DNA of 64,000 nt from Pseudochelatococcus lubricantis. Lineage in GTDB: Bacteria > Pseudomonadota > Alphaproteobacteria > Rhizobiales > Beijerinckiaceae. The position numbers and the translations under genes were made by a program. Positions 25,238 to 34,079 of the stretch are shown here, piece by piece. Every line of letters begins with the position of its first letter. The stretch's first letter is position 1. The DNA is taken from NCBI RefSeq assembly GCF_011762225.1, contig NZ_JAASQI010000005.1, positions 248,001 to 312,000 of the forward strand, in the 5' to 3' direction. The notes under the pieces are model-generated. The model was not told the origin of the DNA and ran no database searches. It worked only from the letters and a program-made list of their open reading frames with translations.

Positions 25238-26623
25238 TCACAGCACATCCAGCCTGTAATGCCGCTCCAGCCACTGGCGGAAGCGGCGGACGATGGCGAG
25301 CGAATCCTTCAGCGCCTGTTTGTCGAGTGTGCCGAGTTCGTCGAGCCGCACCATCGTATCAGGCGCGCGGCCAGCCGCCATCTGCCGCAGATTGCTCGAC
25401 AGCTTCATCCCCATCAGGAAATGCAGTGCGTCCGCGAGATCGCGGACGAAGGGCGTATCGATGCGGCCGTCGGCCTCCAGCGCCGCCAGCCGTGCCACGG
25501 TCGCCGTCTCGCCCACCCCGTATTGCAGCGCGAGCGCCCGGACACCGTGAACCAGCGGGAACAGGCCGCGCTTCTTCAGGTCGATCTGCGCGGAGGCACG
25601 GCCGCCGAGGCCCGGCAGCCGCGACCACCAGCCCCCGCTCTCGAACTGCTCGATGGCGGCGGCGAAGCGGGCGTAGTAGCCGTCGTCGTTCATCATCAGC
25701 TCTCTCACCCGCGTACGCGCCGCGTCGAGCAACGTCGGATCGCCCGCCACAGGCGCCGCATCCAGAAAGATCGCGAGGTTCATCGGCCCTTCCGGATCGG
25801 CGCCGTGGATCCATTGGCGGAGCGTCTCGCAGAAGGTGCCGACGTGCTGGCGCCAGAGCGGACGGCTCAGCATGATGCCGCCGGGGCACGGCGGATAGCC
25901 CATCGAGATCAGCGCTGCGGTGAAGGCCTCCGTCACCGCCTCCAGATCCGGATGGGAAAAGCCGTCGCGCAGCAGCAGGGCGTTGTCCTGATCGGTCTTG
26001 ACGATCTGCTCGCCGCGCCCCTCGCTCCCCATGACGATGAGGCAGCTGTTGGCACGCAGCTCGGCTGGCGCCAGCAACTGCCACAGACGGTCGAAAATCT
26101 GGCGGTTCAGCGCGCCCACGAGCCGCGCGATCACCTCAATGCGCACGCCGTCCTCATGCAGCACGGTAATCAGGCTGTCGACCTGCCGCGCGGCGGTTTG
26201 CAGCGCGGCGATATCGGGCGCCTGCGCCACCTGCAGGGCGGTGAGCTGCGAATGGCCGGTGATGAAGGCCATCAGATCATACTGGCTGAGCAGCCCGGCG
26301 ACCTTTTCGCCGTCCATCACGATGACGCGGTGAATTCGGTGGCGCAGCATCAGGATCAGCGCCCGGTAGAGTTCGTCATCGATGGAGACGGAGATCGTCT
26401 CGAAGGTCGAGACGGCCCTCACCGGCAGGCTCGCGGGCGGCTCCGGCCGCAGCAGCGCATCGCGCAGGTTGGTGGTGGTGAAGATGCCGAGGCGCTCGCC
26501 GTCCCGCACCAGCGCGTCGCCCAGCCCGCGCGCGGACAGCAGGCGGCACAGGCTGACGAGATCGGTGCCGCCATCCACGACAAGAGGCTCGCGGACGCGG
26601 GCATCGCCCACCCGTGCTGTCAT
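25238..26623 (-). CDS. CBS-domain/DUF294 putative nucleotidyltransferase
   Basis: A 461-residue cytoplasmic protein: a CBS pair (about 1-125; EPLVVDGGTDLVSLCRLLSARG ... YRALILMLRHRIHRVIVMDG), then a DUF294-type nucleotidyltransferase with IVMGSEGRGEQIVKTDQDNALLL (GSxxRxEQ ... DxDN, the metal and nucleotide residues), then a C-terminal helical domain (RRFRQWLERHYRLDVL). Family proteins often carry an extra N-terminal cyclic-nucleotide domain, absent here. CBS pairs bind adenine nucleotides; the transferase target is unknown, though a GlnD-like protein-modifying role is often supposed. The ATG at 26623 is the first ATG past the actP gene. The frame stays open and protein-like upstream to 26742 without an ATG, so a rare start codon further up is possible. 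Confidence 0.85.
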   Translation of the reverse strand: MTARVGDARVREPLVVDGGTDLVSLCRLLSARGLGDALVRDGERLGIFTTTNLRDALLRPEPPASLPVRAVSTFETISVSIDDELYRALILMLRHRIHRVIVMDGEKVAGLLSQYDLMAFITGHSQLTALQVAQAPDIAALQTAARQVDSLITVLHEDGVRIEVIARLVGALNRQIFDRLWQLLAPAELRANSCLIVMGSEGRGEQIVKTDQDNALLLRDGFSHPDLEAVTEAFTAALISMGYPPCPGGIMLSRPLWRQHVGTFCETLRQWIHGADPEGPMNLAIFLDAAPVAGDPTLLDAARTRVRELMMNDDGYYARFAAAIEQFESGGWWSRLPGLGGRASAQIDLKKRGLFPLVHGVRALALQYGVGETATVARLAALEADGRIDTPFVRDLADALHFLMGMKLSSNLRQMAAGRAPDTMVRLDELGTLDKQALKDSLAIVRRFRQWLERHYRLDVL

Positions 26624-26705
26624 CAGCGATACCAGCTCCCGCCGTTCGCGCGCGATGCCGATCCGCCCCGCGGAGGGAGGACCGGCATCGTCGCCCGGAG
26701 CGGGG

Positions 26706-26732
26706 CCTCCCGCCGGCGTGTCCGGCGGGAGG
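26706..26732 (-). other. Strong GC hairpin between actP and the DUF294 gene
   Basis: A perfect 11-base stem CCTCCCGCCGG / CCGGCGGGAGG with a 5-base loop, starting 10 bases past the actP stop. No U-run follows on the minus strand, so it is not a classical terminator. It could protect the 3' end of a yjcH-actP transcript or partially stop transcription, so that the transporter is made in excess over the regulatory genes downstream. Confidence 0.6.
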
Positions 26733-26741
26733 AAGCTGTCG

Positions 26742-28469
26742 TTAGTGAGAGGAGGCTTTCGCGGCACCGATGCCGGTCTCCGAGCGCACCTGCTGCGCCA
26801 GGAAGCCATCGCGGTCGATCTGCGCCCGGCGGCTCCTGTCGAGTACCGAGAACAGCCAGATCCCGACGAAGCCGATCGTCATCGAGAACAGCGCCGGCGA
26901 GGTATAGGGGAACGGCGCCGAGCCCTTTGCGTAGCCAAGCGTCGCTTCCCACACGGAGGGCGAGAGCACCGTCAGCACCACCGAGGAGATGAGGCCGAGG
27001 AAGCCGCCGATCACCGCGCCCCAGGTCGTCGTGTCCTTCCACAGGATCGACAGGAACAGCACCGGGAAGTTCGCCGACGCCGCGATGGCGAAGGCGAGCG
27101 ACACCATGAAGGCGATGTTCTGCTTCTCGAACGCGATGCCGAGCGCGACCGCCAGGATGCCGAGCGCCACGGTGGTGATGCGTGAGACGCGCAGTTCCGA
27201 AGCGCTGTCCGCCTTGCCGTCCTTCAGGATGGTGGAGTAGATGTCGTGCGACACGGCGGACGCGCCCGAGAGCGTGAGCCCGGCCACCACGGCGAGGATG
27301 GTTGCGAACGCCACGGCCGAGATGAAGCCGAGGAAGATGTTGCCGCCCACGGCATGCGCCAGATGTACCGCCGCCATGTTGCTGCCGCCGATAAGGCCGC
27401 CGCGCGGGTCGAGGAACGACGGATCCGTCAGCACGAAGGTGATGGCGCCGAAGCCGATGATGAAGGTGAGCAGGTAGAAGTAGCCGATCCACCCCGTGGC
27501 CCACATCACCGATTTGCGCGCTTCCTTGGCGCTGGGCACGGTGAAGAAGCGCATCAGGATGTGCGGCAGGCCGGCCGTGCCGAACATCAGCGCCATGCCG
27601 AACGAGATGGCCGAGATCGGATCGGTGATGAAGTTACCCGGCGCCATGATTGACAGGCCGCTCTGGCGCGCCTGCTCCGGCGCGGCGCCACCCGCAGAGG
27701 CGATTCCCGCCTTCACGTCGACGGCGCTGGCGAAAAGCCGCTCGGGGCTGAAGCCGTAGTTCCACATCACCATGAAGGCCATGAAGCTCGCGCCGCCCAG
27801 CAGCAGGCAGGCCTTGATGATCTGCACCCACGTCGTCGCGGTCATGCCGCCGAACAGCACGTAGATCATCATCAGCGCGCCGACGATCACGACCGCGATC
27901 CAGTATTCCAGCCCGAACAGCAGCTTGATGAGCTGGCCCGCGCCGACCATCTGCGCGATCAGGTAGAAGGCAACGACGACGAGCGTGCCCGAGGCCGCGA
28001 AGATGCGCACCGGCGTCTGCGCGAAGCGGAAGGCGGCGACGTCGGCGAAGGTGAACTTGCCGAGGTTGCGCAGCCGCTCCGCCATCAGGAAGGTGATGAC
28101 CGGCCAGCCGACGAGGAAGCCGATCGAGTAGATGAGGCCGTCGAAGCCCGAGGCCATCACCGCCGCCGAAATGCCGAGGAACGAGGCGGCGGACATGTAG
28201 TCGCCGGCGATGGCAAGGCCGTTCTGGAAACCGGTGATGCCGCCGCCCGCCGTGTAGAAGTCCGCCGCGGACTTGGTGCGCGCGGCCGCCCATTTCGTGA
28301 TGAAGAGCGTGCCGATCACGAAGACGGCGAACATGATGATCGCCGTCCAGTTGGTCGGCTGCTGCTCGGCCTGGCCGCCGAGGTCGCCGGCGGCGAGCGC
28401 GACGGTCGGGGCGGCCAGAAGGGCCGCGCCGCCCAGAGTCCTGAAGAGATTTCTGGCAAGGCTGCTCAT
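26742..28469 (-). CDS. actP: Acetate (cation/monocarboxylate) symporter ActP
   Basis: A 575-residue member of the sodium:solute symporter family with an unusual cleavable-looking leader (about 1-26, [26 protein letters not shown]) as in ActP. About 13 membrane spans follow, with the family segment [20 protein letters not shown] and the sodium-site helix [26 protein letters not shown]. ActP takes up acetate, glycolate and related short acids. The ATG at 28469 overlaps the stop of the DUF485 gene (ATGA); yjcH-actP is the standard pair. It is followed by the hairpin at 26706 and by the sensor/regulator genes, so uptake and sensing of the same acid are probably linked. Confidence 0.93.
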   Translation of the reverse strand: MSSLARNLFRTLGGAALLAAPTVALAAGDLGGQAEQQPTNWTAIIMFAVFVIGTLFITKWAAARTKSAADFYTAGGGITGFQNGLAIAGDYMSAASFLGISAAVMASGFDGLIYSIGFLVGWPVITFLMAERLRNLGKFTFADVAAFRFAQTPVRIFAASGTLVVVAFYLIAQMVGAGQLIKLLFGLEYWIAVVIVGALMMIYVLFGGMTATTWVQIIKACLLLGGASFMAFMVMWNYGFSPERLFASAVDVKAGIASAGGAAPEQARQSGLSIMAPGNFITDPISAISFGMALMFGTAGLPHILMRFFTVPSAKEARKSVMWATGWIGYFYLLTFIIGFGAITFVLTDPSFLDPRGGLIGGSNMAAVHLAHAVGGNIFLGFISAVAFATILAVVAGLTLSGASAVSHDIYSTILKDGKADSASELRVSRITTVALGILAVALGIAFEKQNIAFMVSLAFAIAASANFPVLFLSILWKDTTTWGAVIGGFLGLISSVVLTVLSPSVWEATLGYAKGSAPFPYTSPALFSMTIGFVGIWLFSVLDRSRRAQIDRDGFLAQQVRSETGIGAAKASSH

Positions 28470-28774
28470 TGCAGCACCTCCCGCTTCACCGTTTCGGAAA
28501 GAGCGTCGAATTCGCCGTTGGCCCGCCGCACATAGACGGCGGTGATGACGATGGTGAAGATGATCACGCCGAAGCCGACCGGGATGCCGAGCGTCGTGAC
28601 GCCGTCTCCCAGCGGGGTTGCCAGCAAATTCTTGCCGAACGCGATCAACAGGATAAAGCCGTAGTAAACGATCAGGATAGCGATCGTCAGCGTCCAACTG
28701 AACCGGGATCGGGTGGCTTTCAGGGACTGATATGTTGGGTTGGCCGCAACGCGCTCGGCCACGGACGTGTCCAT
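28466..28774 (-). CDS. yjcH: DUF485 inner-membrane protein YjcH
   Basis: A 102-residue protein with two membrane spans (about 27-48 and 62-83) typical of DUF485, the small partner encoded before actP in many bacteria. [21 protein letters not shown] is the conserved start, [11 protein letters not shown] the conserved end of span two. AAGGAGG lies at good distance from the ATG at 28774, and this is the first gene of the seven-gene operon. Its role in ActP function is not settled. Confidence 0.92.
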   Translation of the reverse strand: MDTSVAERVAANPTYQSLKATRSRFSWTLTIAILIVYYGFILLIAFGKNLLATPLGDGVTTLGIPVGFGVIIFTIVITAVYVRRANGEFDALSETVKREVLQ

Positions 28775-28862
28775 CTTGGTTATCCTCCTTAAAACTATTT
28801 CAGATTCAAACGAATCCGTGCGGATTGCGGTGTTTCCGCTCCGCTTTTTTATTTGCGCCCGT

Positions 28863-28880
28863 GGCGGAAAGCTTTCCGCC
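28863..28880. promoter_or_regulatory. 18-base perfect palindrome upstream of yjcH-actP
   Basis: GGCGGAAAGCTTTCCGCC is an exact 18-base palindrome about 90 bases before the yjcH start. The 255-base gap 28775-29029 otherwise holds no gene. As RNA it would be a hairpin with no proper loop, so an operator for a dimeric protein is more likely. It is close to the right place for control of the acetate operon. Confidence 0.45.
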
Positions 28881-29029
28881 CCGTACGGTCACTCTTTTCA
28901 TTCGGCCGCTTATGCAGAAAACCGATCGGCCAATATATGAGGTATCTTTCATGCGTGCCGGTTTAGCAACCTATACTCTTGGCTGATACGCGGAAAGTTC
29001 CGGCGGGCGCCCCGGCGAATGGCGCCGCT

Positions 29030-29782
29030 CTATGAAACCAGCGGCCGCAGCAGCATTTCCGCGCCGAGGACGATCAGACAGAACAGGAACCAGCGGCGGA
29101 AAGTCTGCGGGCTGATCTTTTGCCGAATAATCTGTCCCGCCCACATGCCCGCGAGCGCGGGGGCGACTGCCAGCGCGGACAGGACGAGGCTGTCGGCGTG
29201 AAACGCGCCGCGCGACGCCAGGCCGATCGCCAGCGCGACGGTCGAGACGGTGAAGGAAAGGCCGAGCGCCTGCACGAGATCGTCCCTGTCGAGGCCAAGC
29301 GCCTGCAGGTAGGGCACCGCCGGGATGACGAAAACCCCCGTTGCGCCGGTCACGATGCCGGTGATCGCGCCGACGGCCGGCGACAGCCAGGCCTCCAGCC
29401 GCGCCGGTACACGGATCTGGCGGGCCAGGAGCGTAAAGGCGGCGTAGAACACGAGCGCCGCGCCGAGCGCGCCCGTTGTCAGCGCCGTATCGCCGTGGGC
29501 GAGCAGCGAAGTGCCGGCGAGCGTCCCGGCGCCGATCGCCAGCATCATCGGCCAGAGCCGGCGCGCGAGCGGCCCGAAGCTTGGGCCGGCCGCGAGCTGC
29601 CAGACGTTGGTCACGAACGACGGCACGATCAGCAGGCTGGCCGCCGCGAGCGGCGAGACGAGCGCGCCGAGCACGCCCATGGCCACGGTCGGCAGGCCCA
29701 TGCCGGTCACACCCTTGACGATGCCGGCGGCGAAAAAGGTCGCGGCAACCGCGACGAGGAGCAGGAGCGAGATATCCATCAT
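29030..29782 (-). CDS. TSUP/TauE-SafE family membrane transporter
   Basis: A 250-residue protein with about eight membrane spans and two related halves, each with the family signature: AAGIVKGVTGMGLPTVAMGVLG in the first and VGAITGIVTGATGVFVIPAVPYL in the second. Members export sulfite, sulfoacetate or other sulfonates and organic anions. The start is ATG 29782 (MMDISLLLLV); a GTG at 29815 with a weaker N-terminus is possible. It is divergent from a LysR gene 100 bases away, the usual arrangement for a regulator and its exporter. Confidence 0.9.
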   Translation of the reverse strand: MMDISLLLLVAVAATFFAAGIVKGVTGMGLPTVAMGVLGALVSPLAAASLLIVPSFVTNVWQLAAGPSFGPLARRLWPMMLAIGAGTLAGTSLLAHGDTALTTGALGAALVFYAAFTLLARQIRVPARLEAWLSPAVGAITGIVTGATGVFVIPAVPYLQALGLDRDDLVQALGLSFTVSTVALAIGLASRGAFHADSLVLSALAVAPALAGMWAGQIIRQKISPQTFRRWFLFCLIVLGAEMLLRPLVS

Positions 29783-29882
29783 GTCCGTCGGGATAAGGGA
29801 TTCCGCGCCAGGCACAATGCGGATGATCCGAAGTCATGGCTTCGGCTGGTCCGAAGGCTCCATTTCGGCTATCCTCGCGGGC

Positions 29883-30794
29883 ATGCGTTTCGATCTCACA
29901 GACCTTCGCCTGTTCCTTGCCGTGGTCGAGGCCGGCAGCATCACACGGGGGGCGGCGGACGTCGGCCTGTCTCTGCCGGCGGCCAGCGAGCGCCTGCGCG
30001 ACATGGAGGCCTCCGGCGGCGTCCGGCTGCTCGAACGTGGCCGGCGCGGCGTCACCCCCACGCCAGCCGGCGAGGCGCTGGCCCACCATGCGCGCCTGAT
30101 CGGCCGTCAGATGGCGCAGATGCGTGGCGAACTCGGCGAGCACGCAAGGGGCTTGCGCGCCACTGTCCGGCTCGCCGCCAACACGGCCGCCATCACCGAG
30201 TTCCTCCCCGGCAGGCTCGGCCCGTGGATGGCCGCGCATCCGCGGATCGATGTCGAGCTGAAGGAGCGGCAAAGTGCGGAGATTGCGCGGATGGTCGCGA
30301 CCGGTTTGTCGGAAATCGGCATCCTCTCGGATGCGGTCGACACCGCCGGCCTGCGCGTGGTGCCGTTTGCTGTCGACAGGCTGGTCGTCGTCATGGCGCG
30401 TGATCATGCGCTTGCGGCGGCCCGGCGCCTCGCGTTTGCGGATGTGGTGCATTGCGAGTTCGTGGGGCTCGCCGGCGGTGCCCTGCAGGACCACATCGAC
30501 GCGCAGGCCGCGCGGGCGGGCGTGAAGTTGAAGACGCGGCTGCGGCTGCGCACGTTCGACGGCATCTGCCGCATGGCCGCCGACGGCGTCGGTCTCGGCA
30601 TCGTGCCCGAGACCGCCGCGCGCCGCTGCCGCGCCGCGACGGGAATCGCCTTCCGCCGCCTCGCCGACACCTGGGCGACGCGGCGGCTGTCGCTCTGCTG
30701 CCGGCCGGAGGACGAACTGACGCCGCCGGCGCGGGACCTCCTCGCGCATCTGGCGCAGGCCGGCCTGCCGTGTTCGGAGCCCGCCGCAGGATAA
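29883..30794 (+). CDS. LysR-family transcriptional regulator
   Basis: A 303-residue protein with the LysR winged helix (about 3-60; LTDLRLFLAVVEAGSITRGA, SLPAASERLRDMEA, LLERGRRGVTPTPAGEAL) and a two-lobed effector domain (about 90-290; VRLAANTAAITEFLPGRLG ... DGICRMAADGVGLGIVPE). Subtle departures from the norm, such as ASGGVRLLERG where most read LGvpLFeR, are tolerated. It is divergent from the TSUP exporter, which it probably controls. The ATG at 29883 follows only weak ribosome-site sequence. Confidence 0.92.
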   Translation: MRFDLTDLRLFLAVVEAGSITRGAADVGLSLPAASERLRDMEASGGVRLLERGRRGVTPTPAGEALAHHARLIGRQMAQMRGELGEHARGLRATVRLAANTAAITEFLPGRLGPWMAAHPRIDVELKERQSAEIARMVATGLSEIGILSDAVDTAGLRVVPFAVDRLVVVMARDHALAAARRLAFADVVHCEFVGLAGGALQDHIDAQAARAGVKLKTRLRLRTFDGICRMAADGVGLGIVPETAARRCRAATGIAFRRLADTWATRRLSLCCRPEDELTPPARDLLAHLAQAGLPCSEPAAG

Positions 30795-30800
30795 TGATAC

Positions 30801-30841
30801 TATAGCATTTCGACATTTCATTGAAACGCCGAAATGCTATA
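30801..30841. repeat. Hairpin element between LysR and EamA genes, with Rhizobiales-repeat-like tail
   Basis: A perfect 12-base inverted repeat TATAGCATTTCG / CGAAATGCTATA with a 17-base loop containing TTTCATTGAAA, then AGTTTTTG, and further on GAAAACCGGTACCCGCTTT (30870-30888). It can serve as a terminator for the LysR gene. Hairpins of this kind with an AAAACCGGTACCC tail recur as dispersed repeats in Rhizobiales; the element at 47435 has a similar loop. Confidence 0.6.
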
Positions 30842-30901
30842 AGTTTTTGATATTACGCGCTATCTTCACGAAAACCGGTACCCGCTTTGCTTGAAAACGC
30901 T

Positions 30902-31786
30902 TTAGTCCGGATCGGCCTGCCGCAGGCCGGCGATCATGCCGGCGGTAACGAGTCCGACGCCGAGCCCGGCCGCGACGCCGGGCGTTTCCCCGAGAAGGGG
31001 AATGCCCGCCAGCGTCGTCAGAGCCGGCACGGCGGCGGTGAAGAAGGCAAGCCGGGTGGCGCCGAGCAGCACGATGGCCCGCGTGTAAATAACGATAGAC
31101 GCGACGCCGATGACGGCGCCCTGAAAAATCCCCTGCACCAGCAGGTCGCGCCACGGTGTGTGGAACAGCGCCTTTCCCGGCAGAAGTGCGTAGACCGGCA
31201 GGAAAATCAGGGCCGAAAGGCCGGTGACGATGGCGGCGGCGCGCGTCGCCGGCAGGCCGAGGCGCCGCACGTAAAGCCCGTAGCCGGACCAGCAGAAGGA
31301 GGCAAGGAGCAGGCAGAGGTCGCCGGCGAGCAGCATCGGCGATGCGTTGGACAGGCCGTCCCACGCCATGGCGAGGACGCCCAGCGCGATGAGGGCGAGC
31401 CCCGTCCCTCGCCCCTCCGGCGCTTTGGCCCTCGCGAACGTCCGCATCAGCACGGCCGTGGTCAGCGGCAGCGTGCCATGGAGCAGCACCGTGCCGTGCG
31501 CCGCCGGCGCGAGCGCGAAGCCGGCATAGACGAAGAGCGCAAAGCCGAGCCCGCCCGAGACCGAGAGAACGGCGGCCTCGGTGGCGCCCAGGCCGCTGAG
31601 CCCGTGTTTCATCAGGATCGGCGACAGCAGAAGGCCGGCGATGCCGAAGCGCAACGCTGCGACATCCGATGGCGCGAGCGTGGCCGAAAGCCCGAGGCGG
31701 GATACGATCACGAAGCCCGCGAACAGTGCGACGACCGCGCAGCCATAGGCAACGCCCTGTGCGCGCACCCCGGACGGCTGTCTCAT
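30902..31786 (-). CDS. EamA/DMT-family exporter
   Basis: A 294-residue protein with ten predicted membrane spans in two EamA halves (about 15-140 and 150-290). Typical pieces are DVAALRFGIAGLLLSPILM, HGTVLLHGTLPLTTAVLM, and in the second half CWSGYGLYVRRLGLPATRAAA and GIPLLGETPGVAAGLGVGLV. The substrate is unknown (amino acids, metabolites or drugs in relatives). The ATG overlaps the stop of the GST gene (ATGA), so it is the last gene of the hydrolase-GST-EamA operon. Confidence 0.9.
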   Translation of the reverse strand: MRQPSGVRAQGVAYGCAVVALFAGFVIVSRLGLSATLAPSDVAALRFGIAGLLLSPILMKHGLSGLGATEAAVLSVSGGLGFALFVYAGFALAPAAHGTVLLHGTLPLTTAVLMRTFARAKAPEGRGTGLALIALGVLAMAWDGLSNASPMLLAGDLCLLLASFCWSGYGLYVRRLGLPATRAAAIVTGLSALIFLPVYALLPGKALFHTPWRDLLVQGIFQGAVIGVASIVIYTRAIVLLGATRLAFFTAAVPALTTLAGIPLLGETPGVAAGLGVGLVTAGMIAGLRQADPD

Positions 31787-32430
31787 GGCTGGGCCAGCCC
31801 CTCCTGCGTGAGCGCCCGCCGGACGGCCGGGCGCGTCAGCACCTTGTCCATCAGGCCCGCCCACAGCGGCCATTCCGCCTCCATGTCGAAGCCGGCGTGC
31901 CTGCCCCACAGCCAGAATACAAGCAGATAGGGATCGACAACGGTGTATCCGCCCGGCACGGCCCAGTCACGTCCGTCCCCGAGGATGCTCTCTATGTGAT
32001 CGTAGACGCGGCGGATGTTGTCCCGCCCCCGTTCAACCACGGCGGCATGCAGCGCCGGATCGCCGACAAAGCGGTGCGGACGCCAGAGCTGGCCGTAGCC
32101 GATGCCGTGCAGATCCACCGACAGCCACGACAGCCATTCGAGACAGCGCGCCTCTCCGGCGGGGTCGGCAGGCAGCAGCCCCGCTCCGGGATGGCTGCGG
32201 GCGAGATAAAGGAGGATGGCGACAGCCTCGGTCAGCAGCCCGGACTCGTCGCCGACGCCTGCCAGCGCCGGCACGCGGCCCTTCGGATTGAGCGCCAGAT
32301 AGTCGGGCGTGGAAGTGCCCTCGCCGTTGCGGGCGGAGCGCACCTCCGCCTCGTAGGGCGCGCCGGTTTCCTCAAGCACGATGTGGACGGCGAGCGAACA
32401 GGCGCCCGGCGAATGGTAGAAGCGATGCAC
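31783..32430 (-). CDS. Glutathione S-transferase family protein
   Basis: A 215-residue GST with the beta-class start HRFYHSPGACSLAVHIVLEETG, where SPGACS holds the likely catalytic Ser/Cys pair. NPKGRVPAL is the cis-proline loop, LTEAVAILLYLA the glutathione-binding helix, and the C-terminal all-helical domain includes GGYTVVDPYLLVFWLWG with its N-capping Ser/Thr-x-x-Asp box. The GTG at 32430 is chosen because GGGAG is 8 bases upstream and the product begins exactly at the beta-strand. It lies between the alpha/beta hydrolase and the exporter, in an operon that looks like detoxification. Confidence 0.9.
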   Translation of the reverse strand: MHRFYHSPGACSLAVHIVLEETGAPYEAEVRSARNGEGTSTPDYLALNPKGRVPALAGVGDESGLLTEAVAILLYLARSHPGAGLLPADPAGEARCLEWLSWLSVDLHGIGYGQLWRPHRFVGDPALHAAVVERGRDNIRRVYDHIESILGDGRDWAVPGGYTVVDPYLLVFWLWGRHAGFDMEAEWPLWAGLMDKVLTRPAVRRALTQEGLAQP

Positions 32431-32455
32431 GAGACGAACTCCCGGTGATTGGATT

Positions 32456-33379
32456 TCAGGGGCCGATGAGGCGGCTTGGCCACGGGTTGCGGCTTTCCCG
32501 GAGCCATAACAGCGTATCGATCCAGAAACCGCTGGCGTGGCTGTCGTGGAAAAGGCTGAAGTGGCCGATGGCCTCGCGGTCGTAATCGGCCGGCGCGAGC
32601 AGCACGGCCTGCCGCGACGCGCCTGTGTAGTAGCGGAGCGCGCGCCGGATGGCCGGCACCGTGCCGAGTTCGTCGTCGGCCACGGCGACGGCAAGGATGG
32701 GCGCCTTCACCGCCGCCATGCGGCAAAGCGCCTTCGCCCGCTCATGGCGCGGATGGCTGCGCTCGAAGCGGCGGCCGCGAAAGCTCCACTCGTTGGCGAC
32801 GCCGGCCGGCAGGTCTTCCAGCCAGCCGAACCGGCGGCCCGGAAAATAGCCGCAGAACGCCGTGGCGGCCGGCATGGCGACGTGCCATTTCAGGAGCAGG
32901 CCGAGCCGCCGGTGCGGGGCATAGTCGCCCCACCACGCATATTGCGCGCCCACCGTCAGCATCCTGTCGACCAGCGTCGCGCTTTCGGCAAGTCCGGGCA
33001 GGAAGCCGCCGATGCTGTGGCCGACCACCAGCAGCGGCCCGTCTTTCCGGCGGTCGCGCATGAAGCGGACAGCGGCGTCGAAATCCAGCTCGCCCCAGTC
33101 CCGCCAGCGATAGCGGCACCCTCTCAGGCGCGCCGGCCGCGACAGGCCGATGCCGCGATAGTCGTAGGTGAGAACGTCGAAGCCGTGCCGCACCAGAAAG
33201 CGCGCGTAACGGTGATAATAGCGCGCTGCGACACCGGTCGCGGGGTTGACGATGACCGTGCCGGCCGCGCCGCCGCCCGGAGCGGCCCACACGTGGCCGC
33301 CGAGCGTCACGCCGTCGCGGCAGGCGATTGCGACGGCCCTGCCATCCATGTCGGGTAAGGTGCGGATGTTCTCGTTCAT
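32456..33379 (-). CDS. Alpha/beta hydrolase, acyl-esterase-like
   Basis: A 307-residue alpha/beta hydrolase with the nucleophile elbow GHSIGGFLPG (Ser nucleophile), the oxyanion region VNPATGVAARYYHRYARFL and a conserved YDYRGIGLSRPARLRGC, typical of the predicted serine hydrolases with an unusually early catalytic fold. The acid is probably in AVADDELG and the histidine in IGHFSLFHDSHAS. It is the first gene of the operon with GST and EamA, and divergent from tetR. The substrate is unknown. Confidence 0.88.
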   Translation of the reverse strand: MNENIRTLPDMDGRAVAIACRDGVTLGGHVWAAPGGGAAGTVIVNPATGVAARYYHRYARFLVRHGFDVLTYDYRGIGLSRPARLRGCRYRWRDWGELDFDAAVRFMRDRRKDGPLLVVGHSIGGFLPGLAESATLVDRMLTVGAQYAWWGDYAPHRRLGLLLKWHVAMPAATAFCGYFPGRRFGWLEDLPAGVANEWSFRGRRFERSHPRHERAKALCRMAAVKAPILAVAVADDELGTVPAIRRALRYYTGASRQAVLLAPADYDREAIGHFSLFHDSHASGFWIDTLLWLRESRNPWPSRLIGP

Positions 33380-33409
33380 GCCGGCGACGATAAAAGAAGA
33401 GCGCCGTCG

Positions 33410-33433
33410 TGTATATTCACTGGTCAGTATACA
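33410..33433. promoter_or_regulatory. TetR operator candidate TGTATA-N12-TATACA
   Basis: A 24-base dyad in the 70-base gap between the divergent hydrolase and tetR genes, with CACTGGTCAG in the middle (ACTG/CAGT half-sites of the kind NemR/RutR-like TetR regulators use). Placed to repress both directions. Confidence 0.55.
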
Positions 33434-33449
33434 TCAGCCTGTGCGATAC

Positions 33450-34076
33450 ATGCTTATGACCAGCAGTACGCTCCCCACACGTGAACGCATCATCCGGGCC
33501 GCCGGCAAGCTGTTCCACGGCGAGGGCATCCGCGCCGTCAGTGTCGATGCCGTGGCCGAGAAGGCCGGCGTCACCAAGCGGACGCTCTACTACCATTTCC
33601 GCAGCAAGGACGACCTGATCGCCGCCTATCTCGACACCCGCGACCAGCCGAATCTCGCCCTGTTCCAGCGATGGTTCGCCGAGACGGAGGGCGACGTGGC
33701 GGACAAGGTCGCAAGCCTCTTCAGCAACCTCGCCCGCGCCGCCCGCCATCCCGAATGGAAGGGATGCGGCTTCCTGCGCACCTCCGTGGAACTCGTCAAC
33801 CTGCCGGGCCACCCGGCCATCACCATCGGACGCGCGCACAAGAAACGGGTCGAGGACTGGCTCTTTTCGGCCTTCACAGAGGCAGGCGTCGGCGAGAACG
33901 CGCTGCAGCTCGCGCGCCAGGTTATCCTGCTGCTCGACGGCTCCTTCGCGGTGGTGCTGCTGCACCGCGATCCGTCCTACATGGAGGCAGCCGCCGACGC
34001 GGCGTCGCGCCTCATCCGCACCGCCCTGCCCGGCAGCGCCGCGATCGACAGGCTGCCCGTTCCCGATTATCTATAA
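33450..34076 (+). CDS. TetR-family transcriptional regulator
   Basis: A 208-residue repressor. The TetR HTH is clear (about 10-55: RERIIRAAGKLFHGEGIRAV, VDAVAEKAGVTKRTLYYHFRSKDDLI). The ligand domain includes WKGCGFLRTSVEL, a signature of the TetR_C group that follows the AcrR/YcdC type. ATG 33450 is used; ATG 33456 is two codons later. It is divergent from the hydrolase-GST-EamA operon and probably represses it from the dyad at 33410. Its final codons and TAA stop (GAT TAT CTA TAA) form the first BioR box of the biotin locus, so the end of this gene is also a regulatory site for its downstream neighbour. Confidence 0.92.
   Translation: MLMTSSTLPTRERIIRAAGKLFHGEGIRAVSVDAVAEKAGVTKRTLYYHFRSKDDLIAAYLDTRDQPNLALFQRWFAETEGDVADKVASLFSNLARAARHPEWKGCGFLRTSVELVNLPGHPAITIGRAHKKRVEDWLFSAFTEAGVGENALQLARQVILLLDGSFAVVLLHRDPSYMEAAADAASRLIRTALPGSAAIDRLPVPDYL
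34067..34076. promoter_or_regulatory. BioR box 1, before bioR, overlapping the tetR stop
   Basis: TTATCTATAA, an exact match to the alphaproteobacterial BioR operator. It contains the stop codon of tetR and ends 3 bases before the bioR ATG. This implies autoregulation of bioR. With the site so close to the ATG the bioR message must be leaderless, start upstream inside tetR, or use a later start codon. Confidence 0.75.
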
Positions 34077-34079
34077 AAC

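Noticed and set aside
28997-29026. GGCGCC-N9-GGCGCC as a terminator after the TSUP gene
   Set aside because: The stem is short and self-palindromic, with no U-run on the minus strand.
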